From contig CAWGFM010000005.1 in NCBI GenBank assembly GCA_963821935.1, forward strand, positions 992,001 through 1,056,000: a stretch of DNA of 64,000 nucleotides, in the 5' to 3' direction. How positions within the stretch are numbered: the stretch's first letter is position 1; the number at the start of each line of letters is the position of its first letter. The translations under genes and the position numbers were made by a program. This document shows, piece after piece, positions 52,951 through 62,274 of this stretch. The DNA comes from JAOUEA01 sp963821935. Lineage in GTDB: Bacteria > Actinomycetota > UBA4738 > HRBIN12. The notes under the pieces were generated by a model, which saw nothing but the letters and a program-made list of their open reading frames with translations, ran no database searches and was not told where the DNA came from.

Positions 52951-54264
52951 CTACCGGCCCACGAGCCGGGCCACGGCCATCCTGCGGATCCGGCCGTCGG
53001 TGGCCTCGCCCGCGACCACCACCTTGCCGTTGGGCTGGAGCACCACGTCGCGCGCGGTGTCGCTGCGGCCGAAGAAACTGATGTACGCCCGGCCGTCACC
53101 GCCGAAGCTCTTGTCGAACGCGCCGTTGTCCTTCAATCGGAACACGCCGAAGTCATCACCGCGGCCGGCACGCGAGGACCGGCCCACCACCACGATCTTG
53201 CCGTTCGGCTGGAAGGCGGCCCCGTAGGCGAACTCGTACTGCGATCCGAGCTGCAGGATCCTGATGCCGTCACCGCCGAACCGCCGGTCCAGCCGGCCCC
53301 TCGATCCGAACGCGGCCAAGCCCCAGTCGTCGCGTCCGCCGTTCTCGGCGTAACCGGCCGCCAGCAGGGAACCATCGTCGGCTTCGGCCAAGCCGAACGC
53401 GATGTCCGAGCCTGCGGAGAGGTCCACGAGGTTCGTGCCGTGATGTCCGAAGCCTCGCTCCAGCGAGCCGTTCAGGCGGAACTTGGCGATCGCGAATCGC
53501 GGGGTGGTGCCGCCGGCCGCGTAGCCGGCCGCCACGATGCGCCCCTGCTCGGCGAGCACCAGATCGTTGATCTGCTCATCGGCGGGCGTCAGATCGACCG
53601 TGACCCGGCCGTCACCACCGAAGCTGCGGTCACGCGTGCCTCGCGGACCGAACCTGGCCAGCGCCCACCGGGCCGTCGATCCGTTCGAGGTGAACCCGCC
53701 GATGGTGATGTTGCCACTCGCGCCGACCACGACGGCATTGGCGCCTTGGTACTGCTTGCCGAAGCTGGTGAGCACGATACCGTCACCGCCTCCGAAGTCT
53801 CGGTTGCGCTTGCCCCTGGGCAGGTACCGGACGAGCGCGGCCCTCGATCCCGTAGCCGTGTCGCGTTCGCCCGCGACCACGATCCCGCCATCGGGATGGA
53901 TCGCGACGTCGAACGCGTAGTCGGTGCCGCCCAGATTCGTGGTCACCAGCCCGTCGCGACTGAAGCTCGTGTCGGGCATGCCGTTGGGCAGGAAGCGGGC
54001 CACGGCGAGGTTGGTCTGCCCGGTCAGGGTGTAACCCGCCACCACGATCCGGTCGTTCTCGTCGATCGCGACCGCGTAGCCCGTGCTCCCACGCGTGAAG
54101 GTGGTTCGCTTGCCGTCTCCTGCGAAGGTCGGATCGAGCTGGCCCGGCTCAGGGGCCCGTGCGCTGACGGCCGCGAACACGGGCATCGCGACCATGGGCA
54201 TCGCGGCGATGAGCATCGCGAGCGCGCACATGGCGACGGTCGGCGGTCGGATCGCGCCCTTCAC
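52951..54264 (-). CDS. Secreted delta-60-repeat beta-propeller-like protein
   Basis: A 437-residue exported protein. After a signal peptide (about 1-33) come seven or so repeats of about 55-60 residues, each with GKIVVAGY-type and FGGDG-type motifs (GGIVVAGERDTATG, GNITIGGFTSNG, GRIVAAGYAAGG, GKIVVVGRSSRAG, GKVVVAGEATDG), the delta-60 (DUF5122) pattern. GTG at 54264 is fixed by AGGAG at 5 nt. Cell-surface or secreted; function unknown. Confidence 0.85.
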   Translation of the reverse strand: MKGAIRPPTVAMCALAMLIAAMPMVAMPVFAAVSARAPEPGQLDPTFAGDGKRTTFTRGSTGYAVAIDENDRIVVAGYTLTGQTNLAVARFLPNGMPDTSFSRDGLVTTNLGGTDYAFDVAIHPDGGIVVAGERDTATGSRAALVRYLPRGKRNRDFGGGDGIVLTSFGKQYQGANAVVVGASGNITIGGFTSNGSTARWALARFGPRGTRDRSFGGDGRVTVDLTPADEQINDLVLAEQGRIVAAGYAAGGTTPRFAIAKFRLNGSLERGFGHHGTNLVDLSAGSDIAFGLAEADDGSLLAAGYAENGGRDDWGLAAFGSRGRLDRRFGGDGIRILQLGSQYEFAYGAAFQPNGKIVVVGRSSRAGRGDDFGVFRLKDNGAFDKSFGGDGRAYISFFGRSDTARDVVLQPNGKVVVAGEATDGRIRRMAVARLVGR

Positions 54265-54339
54265 GTGTCTCCTGCTGCAGACGGCTCGTGGAGGGTAGGT
54301 GCGCTCGGGTGGAACGGTCAAGAGGCCCGCCAGCGAGCC

Positions 54340-55215
54340 TCAGGGAACGATCTTGGAGATGGGCAACTCGAGGATGTCGGTGGCCCCGGCCGATTTCAGG
54401 CGGGGGATCAAGCGGTTCACGCCGCGCTTGTCGACCACGGTCTCGATCGCGTACCCACCGTCGGCCAGCGGCGAGACGGTGGGAGCCTTCATGGACGGCA
54501 CGACGGCCAGCACTGCGTCGCGATCGGCCTCGGTCACGTTCAGCTTGATCAGGACTCGGCTCTCGGCATGCAGCGCGCCCAGCAGCAGCGTGGTGATGTC
54601 GTCCATGGCCGCTCGTTTCTCGGGGTCGGCGGCTGCATCGCGGTTGGCGACCAGCACCGGCTCGGAGACCAGGAGCGTGTCGATGATCTTCATGCCGTGT
54701 GCGCGAAGGGTGCTGCCGGTTTCGGTGACGTCGACGATGGCGTCCACGATCTCGGGCACCTTGGCCTCGGTGGCGCCGTAGCTCCATCGGACCTTGACGG
54801 GGATGCCCAACGCCTCGAAGTGGCGTTCCGTGAGTTGCACGAACTCCGTGGAGATACGTGAGCCGTGCGGCATCTCAGCGGCGGAGTTGGCAGGGTGCTC
54901 GTTGGGCACGGCCAGCACGATCGTGGTCCCGTGGCCGGTGCCCGTCTTCGCGTAGCTGAGCGTGGTCAAGACCTCCACGTCACCGTCGCTCTCGGCGATC
55001 CAGTCCTGACCGGTGATGCCCAGGTCGAAGAGTCCGTCCTGCACGTAGATGGGGATCTCCTGGGGCCGCAGCACGCTGACCCGTTCGATGCGGTCGTCGT
55101 CGATGGTGCCGTGGTAGTCGCGGCTGGACCCTCGGCGCACGTGCAGATCGGCAGCATCGAACAGCCGCAGCGTCTGCTCTTCCAACGACCCCTTGGGGAT
55201 GACCAACGTCAGCAT
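54340..55215 (-). CDS. hisG: ATP phosphoribosyltransferase, long form
   Basis: A 291-residue HisG with the PRPP-binding EIVDAIVDVTETGSTLRAHGM and DLGITGQDW, and a C-terminal regulatory domain (VLIKLNVTEADRDAVL..) of the long, histidine-inhibited form. It makes the first step of histidine synthesis. Unusually it is last in the operon, after hisI. Confidence 0.95.
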   Translation of the reverse strand: MLTLVIPKGSLEEQTLRLFDAADLHVRRGSSRDYHGTIDDDRIERVSVLRPQEIPIYVQDGLFDLGITGQDWIAESDGDVEVLTTLSYAKTGTGHGTTIVLAVPNEHPANSAAEMPHGSRISTEFVQLTERHFEALGIPVKVRWSYGATEAKVPEIVDAIVDVTETGSTLRAHGMKIIDTLLVSEPVLVANRDAAADPEKRAAMDDITTLLLGALHAESRVLIKLNVTEADRDAVLAVVPSMKAPTVSPLADGGYAIETVVDKRGVNRLIPRLKSAGATDILELPISKIVP

Positions 55216-55226
55216 GGGGCGTGAGT

Positions 55227-55634
55227 CTAGCCGTCGCGCTCAGGCGGTCCGTTCGCCACTGGACGGCCGGCGCCGTCGAGCGTTCGGAAGAAGCAACTCC
55301 GTTCGCCGGTGTGGCACGCGGCGCCTTCCTGGTGGATCTTGGCGAGCAGCACGTCACCGTCGCAATCGACCCGGAGCTCGGTCCAATGTTGCACGTGGCC
55401 GCTGGTGTCGCCCTTGCGCCACAGCTCACCCCGGGAACGCGACCAGTAGACCATGCGGCCTTCGACGAGTGTTCGCTCCAACGCCTCTCGGTTGGCCCAC
55501 GCCACCATGAGCACGTCACCGTTGTCGGCATCCTGCGCGACGACCGTGACGAGCCCTCGCTCGTCGAACTTCAGCTCGTCGACGGCGACGGATCCGCCTG
55601 CGGGCCGGGGCTTGCCTCCGGCTTCCCCGCTCAC
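55227..55634 (-). CDS. hisI: Phosphoribosyl-AMP cyclohydrolase
   Basis: A 135-residue zinc enzyme with the metal motif DCDGDVLL and CHTGERSCF. HisE is not fused to it and is not in the window. GTG overlaps the hisF stop (GTGA). Confidence 0.95.
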   Translation of the reverse strand: MSGEAGGKPRPAGGSVAVDELKFDERGLVTVVAQDADNGDVLMVAWANREALERTLVEGRMVYWSRSRGELWRKGDTSGHVQHWTELRVDCDGDVLLAKIHQEGAACHTGERSCFFRTLDGAGRPVANGPPERDG

Positions 55635-56395
55635 AGTCGCACCTCCACACCGCGCTGGCGCAGGTGCTCCTTGATGTCGCCGATCGAGATCTGGCCGGAG
55701 TGCAAACGGCTCGCCGCCAACACCGCGTCGGCCCCGCCCTCGATCACCCCGAGGGCGAAGTGTTCCAGCTCGCCCGCACCGCCGCTCGCCACCACCGGAA
55801 CCCCGACGGCGTCCCGGATCGCACGCAGCAGCTCCACGTCGTAGCCATCGCCGGTGCCGTCACGGTCCATCGACGTCGCCAGCACCTCCCCGGCGCCGCG
55901 TCGCTCGGTGGCCTCGACCGCCCATTCGATGGCGTCTCGTCCCGTGCCGGTCCGACCGGCATCCACGAACACCTCCCACCCGTTCGATCGCTGCCGACGC
56001 TTGGCATCGATCGCGATCACGACGCACTGCGTGCCGAACCGGTCGGCGCACCGTTGGAGCAATGCCGGCTCTCGCACCGCCGCGCTGTTCAGCGAGACCT
56101 TGTCGGCGCCCGCGCGCAGCAGGTCGTCGAGATCGTCGTCCCGGCGCACCCCCCCACCCACCGTGAGCGGGATGAAGACCTGCTCGGCCGTGCGCGAGAC
56201 CACATCCAGGGTCGCGGCGCGGCCCTCCACGGTCGCGGTGATGTCGAGGAACACGAGCTCGTCGGCGCCCTCTCGATCGTAGTGCGCGGCCAGCTCGACC
56301 GGGTCGCCGGCATCGCGCAGATCCTGGAAGCGGGTGCCCTTCACCACACGTCCAGCGTCCACGTCCAAGCAGGGCACGACCCGGGTCGCCAGCAC
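55631..56395 (-). CDS. hisF: Imidazole glycerol phosphate synthase subunit HisF
   Basis: A 254-residue (beta/alpha)8 synthase. RVVPCLDVDAGRVVKG carries the catalytic Asp, ASGGAGELEHF the phosphate site, and DRDGTGDGYD the second Asp. Works with HisH. GTG start, 17 nt after hisA. Confidence 0.96.
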   Translation of the reverse strand: MLATRVVPCLDVDAGRVVKGTRFQDLRDAGDPVELAAHYDREGADELVFLDITATVEGRAATLDVVSRTAEQVFIPLTVGGGVRRDDDLDDLLRAGADKVSLNSAAVREPALLQRCADRFGTQCVVIAIDAKRRQRSNGWEVFVDAGRTGTGRDAIEWAVEATERRGAGEVLATSMDRDGTGDGYDVELLRAIRDAVGVPVVASGGAGELEHFALGVIEGGADAVLAASRLHSGQISIGDIKEHLRQRGVEVRL

Positions 56396-56412
56396 GATCG
56401 CCGATCCTCGCC

Positions 56413-57114
56413 CTAGCCCCGGATCACCTGGGACAGCTTCAGCGTCTTCTCGTACAACGCCTTGCCGGCGACGGCGGCCTCGCAGCCCAGGTCGCGCAGG
56501 GCCCAGACGTCATCGGCGTCTCGCACCCCGCCGCTCGCGATCAACGGGTTCGTCGTCAGCTTCAGGACCCGTTCGTACAGCTTCATATCCGGACCCTTCA
56601 GGGTGCCGTCGCGCGCGATCGAGGTCACCAGGTAGCGAGGGGCGCCGGCGTCGTCCAGCGCGGGCACCGCCTCTTCCAGCGCCGGGCCTTCCTCCTGCCA
56701 GCCGCGAACCATGATGTTGCCGCCCCGGGTGTCGATGGCGACCACGATGGCCTCGGCGAATTCCTCCACAGCTCGACGGACGAACGAAGGATCGGCCGCC
56801 GCCGCGGTGCCCAGGATCGCCCGGGCCGCGCCGGTCTCGAGCAGCTCCCCGATGTCTTCCAACGAGCGGATGCCGCCCCCGACCTGCACCGGCACCTGCA
56901 CGGCGCGGCAGATCGCGTCCACGACCGACCGGTTGTCGCCCTCACCCAGGGCGGCGTCCAGATCGACCACGTGCAGGCGCCGCCCCCCTTCGGACTGGAA
57001 CCGGATCGCGACGTCCACGGGGTCCTCCGAATAGGAGGTTTCCACGCGCGGATCGCCTTGCACGAGCCGCACGGCCCGCCCGCCACGCAGGTCGATCGCC
57101 GGGATCACGATCAC
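56413..57114 (-). CDS. hisA: ProFAR isomerase HisA
   Basis: A 233-residue (beta/alpha)8 isomerase with IPAIDLRGGRAVRL (catalytic Asp), VGGGIRSLEDI and SGGVRDADDV phosphate motifs and SIARDGTLKGPD with the second Asp. GTG at 57114 overlaps the hisH stop; a GTG at 57108 is an alternative. In some actinobacteria this enzyme is dual-function PriA; that cannot be told here. Confidence 0.95.
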   Translation of the reverse strand: MIVIPAIDLRGGRAVRLVQGDPRVETSYSEDPVDVAIRFQSEGGRRLHVVDLDAALGEGDNRSVVDAICRAVQVPVQVGGGIRSLEDIGELLETGAARAILGTAAAADPSFVRRAVEEFAEAIVVAIDTRGGNIMVRGWQEEGPALEEAVPALDDAGAPRYLVTSIARDGTLKGPDMKLYERVLKLTTNPLIASGGVRDADDVWALRDLGCEAAVAGKALYEKTLKLSQVIRG

Positions 57115-57719
57115 GCCGCCACCGCGTTCACGAAACGTTCGTAGATCGCGAGGCCGGCGACGCCCGACTTCTCCGGGTGGAACTGGGTGGCGAACACGTT
57201 GTCTCTGGCGACCGCGGCCGAGAACGCACGGCCGTGCTCGGTGACACCGATCGTCAGATCTGCGGCCACGTCGGGCGCGTACGAATGCACGAAGTAGAAG
57301 CGGGTTCCATCGTCGATGTCGGCCACGTAGGCATGCCGGCCCGTCCACGTCACCGTGTTCCACCCCATGTGGGGGACCGTGACGTCGCTGGGGAGCCTGC
57401 GCGAGGCACCGGGCAACACGGAGAGTCCGGGCTCCGGGTCCTCCTCCGACCCCTCGAACAGCACCTGCATGCCCACGCAGACGCCGAACACCGGCTTGCC
57501 GCTCGCCACGAACTCGCGCACGGTGCCGTCGAGTCCGTGATGACAGATGGCACGCATGCACGCACCGACATGGCCGACCCCGGGGATCACCAAGGCGTCG
57601 GCGCCCAGCACCCGTGCGGGATCGCCGGTCACGACGGGTTCCCCACCCACGGCCGCGATCGCTCGGGAGACCGAATGCAGGTTGCCCGAGCCGTAGTCCA
57701 ACACGGCGATCGCCGTCAC
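57111..57719 (-). CDS. hisH: Imidazole glycerol phosphate synthase subunit HisH
   Basis: A 202-residue glutamine amidotransferase giving ammonia to HisF. Nucleophile Cys in GVCVGMQVLFEGS and the His-Glu pair in TQFHPEKSG. The oxyanion-region is PGVGHVG. GTG overlaps the hisB stop (GTGA). Confidence 0.95.
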   Translation of the reverse strand: MTAIAVLDYGSGNLHSVSRAIAAVGGEPVVTGDPARVLGADALVIPGVGHVGACMRAICHHGLDGTVREFVASGKPVFGVCVGMQVLFEGSEEDPEPGLSVLPGASRRLPSDVTVPHMGWNTVTWTGRHAYVADIDDGTRFYFVHSYAPDVAADLTIGVTEHGRAFSAAVARDNVFATQFHPEKSGVAGLAIYERFVNAVAA

Positions 57720-58300
57720 AGGGTTCCCTTCGTCGACGGCACGCCGCGCTGACCCGTGGGGGAGCACGCGTCGCCCAACGCCGTGGCCAGCGCCTTGAAC
57801 TCCGCTTCGCAGATGTGATGAGGGGAACGTCCATATCGGAGGTGGACATGGATCGTCACGTTGGCCGCTTGTGCGAACGCGCGCACGAAATCTTCGAGCA
57901 ACCCGGTGTCGAACCCGTCGATCGTCTCGTACGGGACCGGCACCTCGTGCACGACGAAGGTTCGTCCCGACAGGTCGAGCACGACCTCCACCGCTGCCTC
58001 GTCGAGCGGCACGGTGATGGATGCGAACCGCCGCACCCCCGCCTTATCGCCCAGCGCTTCTGCCAGCGCCTGGCCGACCGCGATCCCGCAATCTTCCACG
58101 GTGTGGTGTCCGTCCACCTGCAGGTCGCCCTTGCATGTGATCTCGAAGTCCCACCCAGCGTGCTTGCCCAGCTGCTGGAGCATGTGATCGAAGAACGGGA
58201 TGCCGGTATCGGACGTCGAAGAGCCCGACCCGTCCAGGTTCAGCTCGACCCGGATGTCCGTCTCCTTCGTGGTGCGCTCCACGCTCGCGGTTCGGCTCAT
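57716..58300 (-). CDS. hisB: Imidazoleglycerol-phosphate dehydratase
   Basis: A 194-residue dehydratase with the two manganese motifs GIPFFDHMLQQLGKH and DGHHTVEDCGI, and HLRYGRSPHHICEAEFK. No HisB-type phosphatase domain is fused. ATG overlaps the hisC stop. Confidence 0.96.
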   Translation of the reverse strand: MSRTASVERTTKETDIRVELNLDGSGSSTSDTGIPFFDHMLQQLGKHAGWDFEITCKGDLQVDGHHTVEDCGIAVGQALAEALGDKAGVRRFASITVPLDEAAVEVVLDLSGRTFVVHEVPVPYETIDGFDTGLLEDFVRAFAQAANVTIHVHLRYGRSPHHICEAEFKALATALGDACSPTGQRGVPSTKGTL

Positions 58301-59355
58301 GAGCTCAGGACCTCCCGAAGGGAGGTGAGGAATCGATCGACCTCGTGCTCGGCACCGGCGGTGACGCGCAAGGCGTTGGGCACGACGGCGGTGAGGTCGC
58401 GGACCAGCACCCCGCGGTCCAGCAGCGCCTGCCAGAGGTCCCGGGCGTCGCCGGGCGGCGTGAACAACACGAAGTTGGCGTCCGAGGGGAACACGACGAC
58501 GCCGTCCATGCCGTCCAGCTCCCGGACGAGGCGATCCCGCTGTCCGCGGATCGCCTCCAGGATCGACATGGCCTCGCCGGCGTGGCGCAACGCGGTGATG
58601 CCGGCGGTCTGGGCGAGCGAGGACATGTGGTAGGGCAGCCGGACGCGCTGCAGGTCGGCGACCACGTCGGGGCTGGTGAGCACGTAGCCGAGCCTGGCGC
58701 CCGCCAAGGCGAACGCCTTCGAGAAGGTGCGCACCACGGCGACGTTGGGCTCGTCGGCTACCAGCTTCAGCGCGCTCTCGCCTCCGAACTCGATGTATGC
58801 CTCGTCGACGACGATCAACGCCTGGCTCTCGGTCGCGAGCCGGGCGACGGCGTCGACGGGCTGCCCGTTGCCGGTGGGGTTGTTCGGCGAACACACGAAC
58901 ACGACGTCTGGTGATGCGCTCAGGCCTTCGTCGACGGCGGCATCATCGAGCAGCATCGACGCCGGGAGACGGAGCGAGACGAGCTGGGTGTGGGTCAGCC
59001 ATGCGAGCCTCGCATGCAGCGAGTACGTGGGCTCGAACACCACGGCGGTCTGCCCCGGTCCTCCGTACGCCAGCAGCAACTCCGTGAGCACCTCGTTCGA
59101 GCCGTTCGCGGTCCACGTTCCTTCGACAGGGTGAGAGCTGTGGGCGGCGAGCCCTTCCCGGAGCAGCGTCATCTGCCCGTCCGGGTAGCGATTGAGCGGA
59201 AGGTCTCGGACCTCCCTGGCGAGATCGTCGGCGAAGGCCGGTGGCAACGGCTGCGGGCTCTCGTTGGTGTTGAGACGCACCGGGACGTCGAGCTGGGGGG
59301 AAACGTAGGGCTGCACGTCGCGGACGCCGGGCCGTGGCTCGGCGGCCGGGCTCAC
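58297..59355 (-). CDS. hisC: Histidinol-phosphate aminotransferase
   Basis: A 352-residue PLP aminotransferase. The Schiff-base Lys is in TFSKAFALAGARLGY, with CSPNNPTGN and VVDEAYIEF around the cofactor. GTG overlaps the hisD stop. Confidence 0.95.
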   Translation of the reverse strand: MSPAAEPRPGVRDVQPYVSPQLDVPVRLNTNESPQPLPPAFADDLAREVRDLPLNRYPDGQMTLLREGLAAHSSHPVEGTWTANGSNEVLTELLLAYGGPGQTAVVFEPTYSLHARLAWLTHTQLVSLRLPASMLLDDAAVDEGLSASPDVVFVCSPNNPTGNGQPVDAVARLATESQALIVVDEAYIEFGGESALKLVADEPNVAVVRTFSKAFALAGARLGYVLTSPDVVADLQRVRLPYHMSSLAQTAGITALRHAGEAMSILEAIRGQRDRLVRELDGMDGVVVFPSDANFVLFTPPGDARDLWQALLDRGVLVRDLTAVVPNALRVTAGAEHEVDRFLTSLREVLSS

Positions 59356-60644
59356 CGTTCCACCACTTCGGTGGCGTCGGCACGGGCATCCATGGCGCGT
59401 GCGTGACCCACCAGGCCCTCCGCCTTGGCGATGGCCGATGTGCTGGGCGCGAACCGTGTGGCCGAGCGCGCGTCCATGTGGACGAACGACGACACGGTCA
59501 CGTAATCGGAGGCTCGCAGGCCGCTCGAGAATCGCGCCGTACCGGCCGTGGGCAGGACGTGGTTGCTGGCCACGCCGTAGTCGCCGAACGGGACCGCCGT
59601 CCACCGACCGAGGAACACCGCCCCGGCGTTGCGCACGTGGGGCAGGAAGGCGTCGGGATCGTCCAGCAACAGCTGCAGGTGTTCGGCGGCCAGATCGTTC
59701 ACCACGTCGGCGGCCTGATCGAGGTCCCGGACCAAGACGGCCTTCGTGTAGCGCAAGGCGGCGTCCACGATCGGGCGTCGACCCGCTTCCTCCAACGCTT
59801 CGCCCAGAGCCTTGGACACCCGTTCGATCAGGTCGGGATCCGGTGAGACGAAGAAGGTCCGAGCCTCGGGATCGTGTTCGGCCTGTGCGATCAGGTCCAG
59901 GGCGGCCATGTCGATGTCCACGTGGCCATCAGCAACGATCGCGAGCTCGCTCGGCCCGGCCAGGCCATCGATACCCACGGTGCCGGCGACCTGCCGTTTC
60001 GCCTCGGTGACGTAGGCGTTCCCTGGTCCCACGATGCGGTCGACCCGCGGGACCGATTCCGTGCCGTAGGCCATGGCCCCCACAGCCTGTGCACCGCCGG
60101 TCTTGGCGACGTAGTTGGCACCCGCCCGCCGTGCGGCGTACAGCACCGGTGCCGGCACCGACCCGTCGGCCTGCGGCGGGGTGCAGACCACGATCTCCTC
60201 GACCCCGGCGATGACCGCAGGCACCACCGTCATGCACACGGACGAGGGGTAGACCGCGCGGCCTCCGGGCACGTAGCACCCCACGCTCGCGAGCGGACGG
60301 ACGATCTCCCCGAACCGCACGCCGTCGTGATCTTCGGACCATTCGACCGGGAGTTGTCGCGCGGCCAGGTCGCGCAACCGCTCGATCAGGTCGTCGAGCG
60401 CTGTCCGCAGCTCCGGTGCCGTGCCGCGTTCGGCGATCGCGAACTCGTCCTCGGTCGCGAGCACGCCACCGTGGCGCAGATCGCACCCGTCGAATCGCTG
60501 CGCCAGCTCGATGAGGACGTCGTCGCCCTCCACGAAGACACGCTGCAAGATGCCGGCCACGGTGTCGGCAACGGTGGGGTCGGTCTCGAGCCTGGTGGCT
60601 TCGAGACGCTCGCCCCGCTCACGCAGGTCGAGGAGCTGAAGCAC
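59352..60644 (-). CDS. hisD: Histidinol dehydrogenase
   Basis: A 430-residue zinc dehydrogenase doing the last two steps of histidine synthesis. Conserved DRIVGPGNAYVTEAKRQV, PSELAIVADGHVD and the metal-site His in AEHDPEART and SNHVLPTAG. GTG follows the small upstream gene with no gap. Confidence 0.96.
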   Translation of the reverse strand: MLQLLDLRERGERLEATRLETDPTVADTVAGILQRVFVEGDDVLIELAQRFDGCDLRHGGVLATEDEFAIAERGTAPELRTALDDLIERLRDLAARQLPVEWSEDHDGVRFGEIVRPLASVGCYVPGGRAVYPSSVCMTVVPAVIAGVEEIVVCTPPQADGSVPAPVLYAARRAGANYVAKTGGAQAVGAMAYGTESVPRVDRIVGPGNAYVTEAKRQVAGTVGIDGLAGPSELAIVADGHVDIDMAALDLIAQAEHDPEARTFFVSPDPDLIERVSKALGEALEEAGRRPIVDAALRYTKAVLVRDLDQAADVVNDLAAEHLQLLLDDPDAFLPHVRNAGAVFLGRWTAVPFGDYGVASNHVLPTAGTARFSSGLRASDYVTVSSFVHMDARSATRFAPSTSAIAKAEGLVGHARAMDARADATEVVER

Positions 60645-60815
60645 TCAGGCCTCCTCGGGTACCTCGTGATGGCCCTCGTGGGCGGTGTCGGCGACCGATG
60701 CGCTGCGCGAGAGCTTGCGGTCGCGAGCCAGCAAGAGCCAGCCGCTCACGCCGACCGCCGATGCGGCGAGGCTGAGCATGACGACGGCGACGAGCAACGC
60801 GGTTTCGCGGTCCAT
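60645..60815 (-). CDS. Small membrane protein before hisD
   Basis: A 56-residue frame, ATG 60815 to TGA 60647-60645, encoding a single predicted helix (about 5-30, ETALLVAVVMLSLAASAVG) then a basic LARDRKLSR and an acidic, His-rich tail. It ends immediately before the hisD start, so likely co-translated. Too short for most gene finders. No Shine-Dalgarno; family unknown. Confidence 0.5.
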   Translation of the reverse strand: MDRETALLVAVVMLSLAASAVGVSGWLLLARDRKLSRSASVADTAHEGHHEVPEEA

Positions 60816-60891
60816 GGAAGGGACTCAGGGTACCGAATGGGCGTCGCACCCAACCCGGAGCGACCGCGATTCATCCATGGCGCGCGACGCA

Positions 60892-60920
60892 GAACGGCCC
60901 GGCGCAGGGCCGGGCCGTTC
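60892..60920 (-). terminator. Terminator of the HU gene
   Basis: GAACGGCCCGG / CCGGGCCGTTC, a perfect 11-bp stem around a 7-nt loop, just after the HU stop. No T-run on the minus strand. Confidence 0.75.
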
Positions 60921-60941
60921 GTGAGGCTCGGTACGAGGTGG

Positions 60942-61214
60942 TTACTTGACGCTGCTCTTCAGGCGAGCCCCCGCGGTCACCTTGACCGTGGCGCTGGCCG
61001 GGATGTTGATGGTTTCGCCCGTGCGCGGATTGCGGCCCGTGCGAGCGGCGCGATTCACCTTCTGGAACGATACGAAGCCGGGGATCGCGATCTTGTCGCC
61101 GTTGGCGACCTGGGCTTCCACGGTTTCGGTCATGCCCTTGATGACCTCGTCCACGGTGGACTTCGCGATACCGGTCCGGTCCGCGATGGCGTCGATCAAC
61201 TCTGCCTTGTTCAT
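60942..61214 (-). CDS. hup: HU-family nucleoid protein
   Basis: A 90-residue HU/IHF protein: MNKAELIDAIADRTGI, GDKIAIPGFVSFQKV and the DNA-arm RNPRTGETINIPASATVKV. It lacks the Lys/Ala-rich tail of mycobacterial HupB. GGAGGTG fixes the ATG at 61214. Confidence 0.95.
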   Translation of the reverse strand: MNKAELIDAIADRTGIAKSTVDEVIKGMTETVEAQVANGDKIAIPGFVSFQKVNRAARTGRNPRTGETINIPASATVKVTAGARLKSSVK

Positions 61215-61298
61215 GCTGGCACCTCCCCAGGTGTAGTCGTTGAACCTGGGCAGCCTACCCGCCACCGGCCCGAAACCCGTGGATTTCCGGGAGTTTTC

Positions 61299-61952
61299 TC
61301 AGATGCCGAACGTGTCGTCGGCGTGCGGTGCGCCGGGGTCGATCCGGTCGGCGAGCACCTGATCGGCCAGGTCGAGGGCCATGGACGAGACGTCCAGCTC
61401 TTCGGCATCGGCCAGCACGATCACCGTCGTTCGCTCGGTGGGGAAGCGCACCATCTTGGACTCCCACCCTGGGAAGTTGCCGCCGTGGCTCACGATGGGC
61501 AGCCCTCGATGGGTGCGGATCGACAGGCCCCACGCGTAGTGGATCGGTGTGCCGTCCCCCAGGCTTCCCCTGGTGAGGAGCAGTTCCGGGAGCCACCCCC
61601 CGGTGAGCGCATCGTCGTCGAAGTTGCGGTCCCATCGCGCGAGATCGTCCGCCGTGGTCCACAGGCCTCCGGCGCCCACCGCGTGGAACCGCGCCGGCTC
61701 GACGTGGATCCCACCATCGGTCGCCCGGAAGTGCCCGCGCAGCGCCCGTTCCGGCAACGGCGTCTCGGTGTCCCGGAAGAAGGTGTCCTGCATGCCGAGC
61801 GGCTCGAAGATGCGGCTCCGGGCGATCTGTGCGAGCGATGCGCCGGATGCTCCCGCGACCACCTCGGCCAGCAGCAGATAGCCCCGATTCGAGTAGGCGT
61901 ACCGGGTGCCGGGTTCGGAGTCGAGGTCGTCGATCGCTCGCAGGTGATCCAC
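61299..61952 (-). pseudogene. Beta-lactamase-fold serine hydrolase, C-terminal part (frameshifted)
   Basis: The downstream part of a class C beta-lactamase-like hydrolase, with YSNRGYLLL (YxN) and VSHGGNFPGW (the HGG replacement of KTG). It is out of frame with its N-terminal half by one base. Removing one base near 61965-61980 gives a 324-residue protein of normal size. Confidence 0.78.
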
Positions 61953-61954
61953 GC

Positions 61955-62274
61955 AGGTCGGCGTTCCCCCATGCGGGCACCCCGTCGACCGGCACGCCCG
62001 GCCCGGTGCGCGAGCGTTCCTTCACGCCCGCGGTGTGATGCACCAGCTGTCGGATCGTGATCCGGTCTGCCCACGGTGGAAGGTCGCCGACCCAGTCGGC
62101 AGGCGACGCATCCAGGTCGAGCGTCCCCTCGCGCTCCAGCAGCGCCACGCACGCCGCGGTGAACTGCTTCGCGATCGACCCCACATAGAAGATGTCGCGG
62201 CTCGATCCCTCCGGCTCCAGCGCGACCCGTGCCCCATCGCGCAGGACCACGGACACCGACCTGTATCCGGTCAC
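61955..62274 (-). pseudogene. Beta-lactamase-fold serine hydrolase, N-terminal part (frameshifted)
   Basis: Starts GTG 62274, overlapping the ThyX stop, and contains the SxxK nucleophile in VGSIAKQF. No signal peptide. The frame remains open to 61255 but is nonsense past about 61965, where a G5 run lies beside the slip. Family includes esterases and DD-peptidases. Confidence 0.75.
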
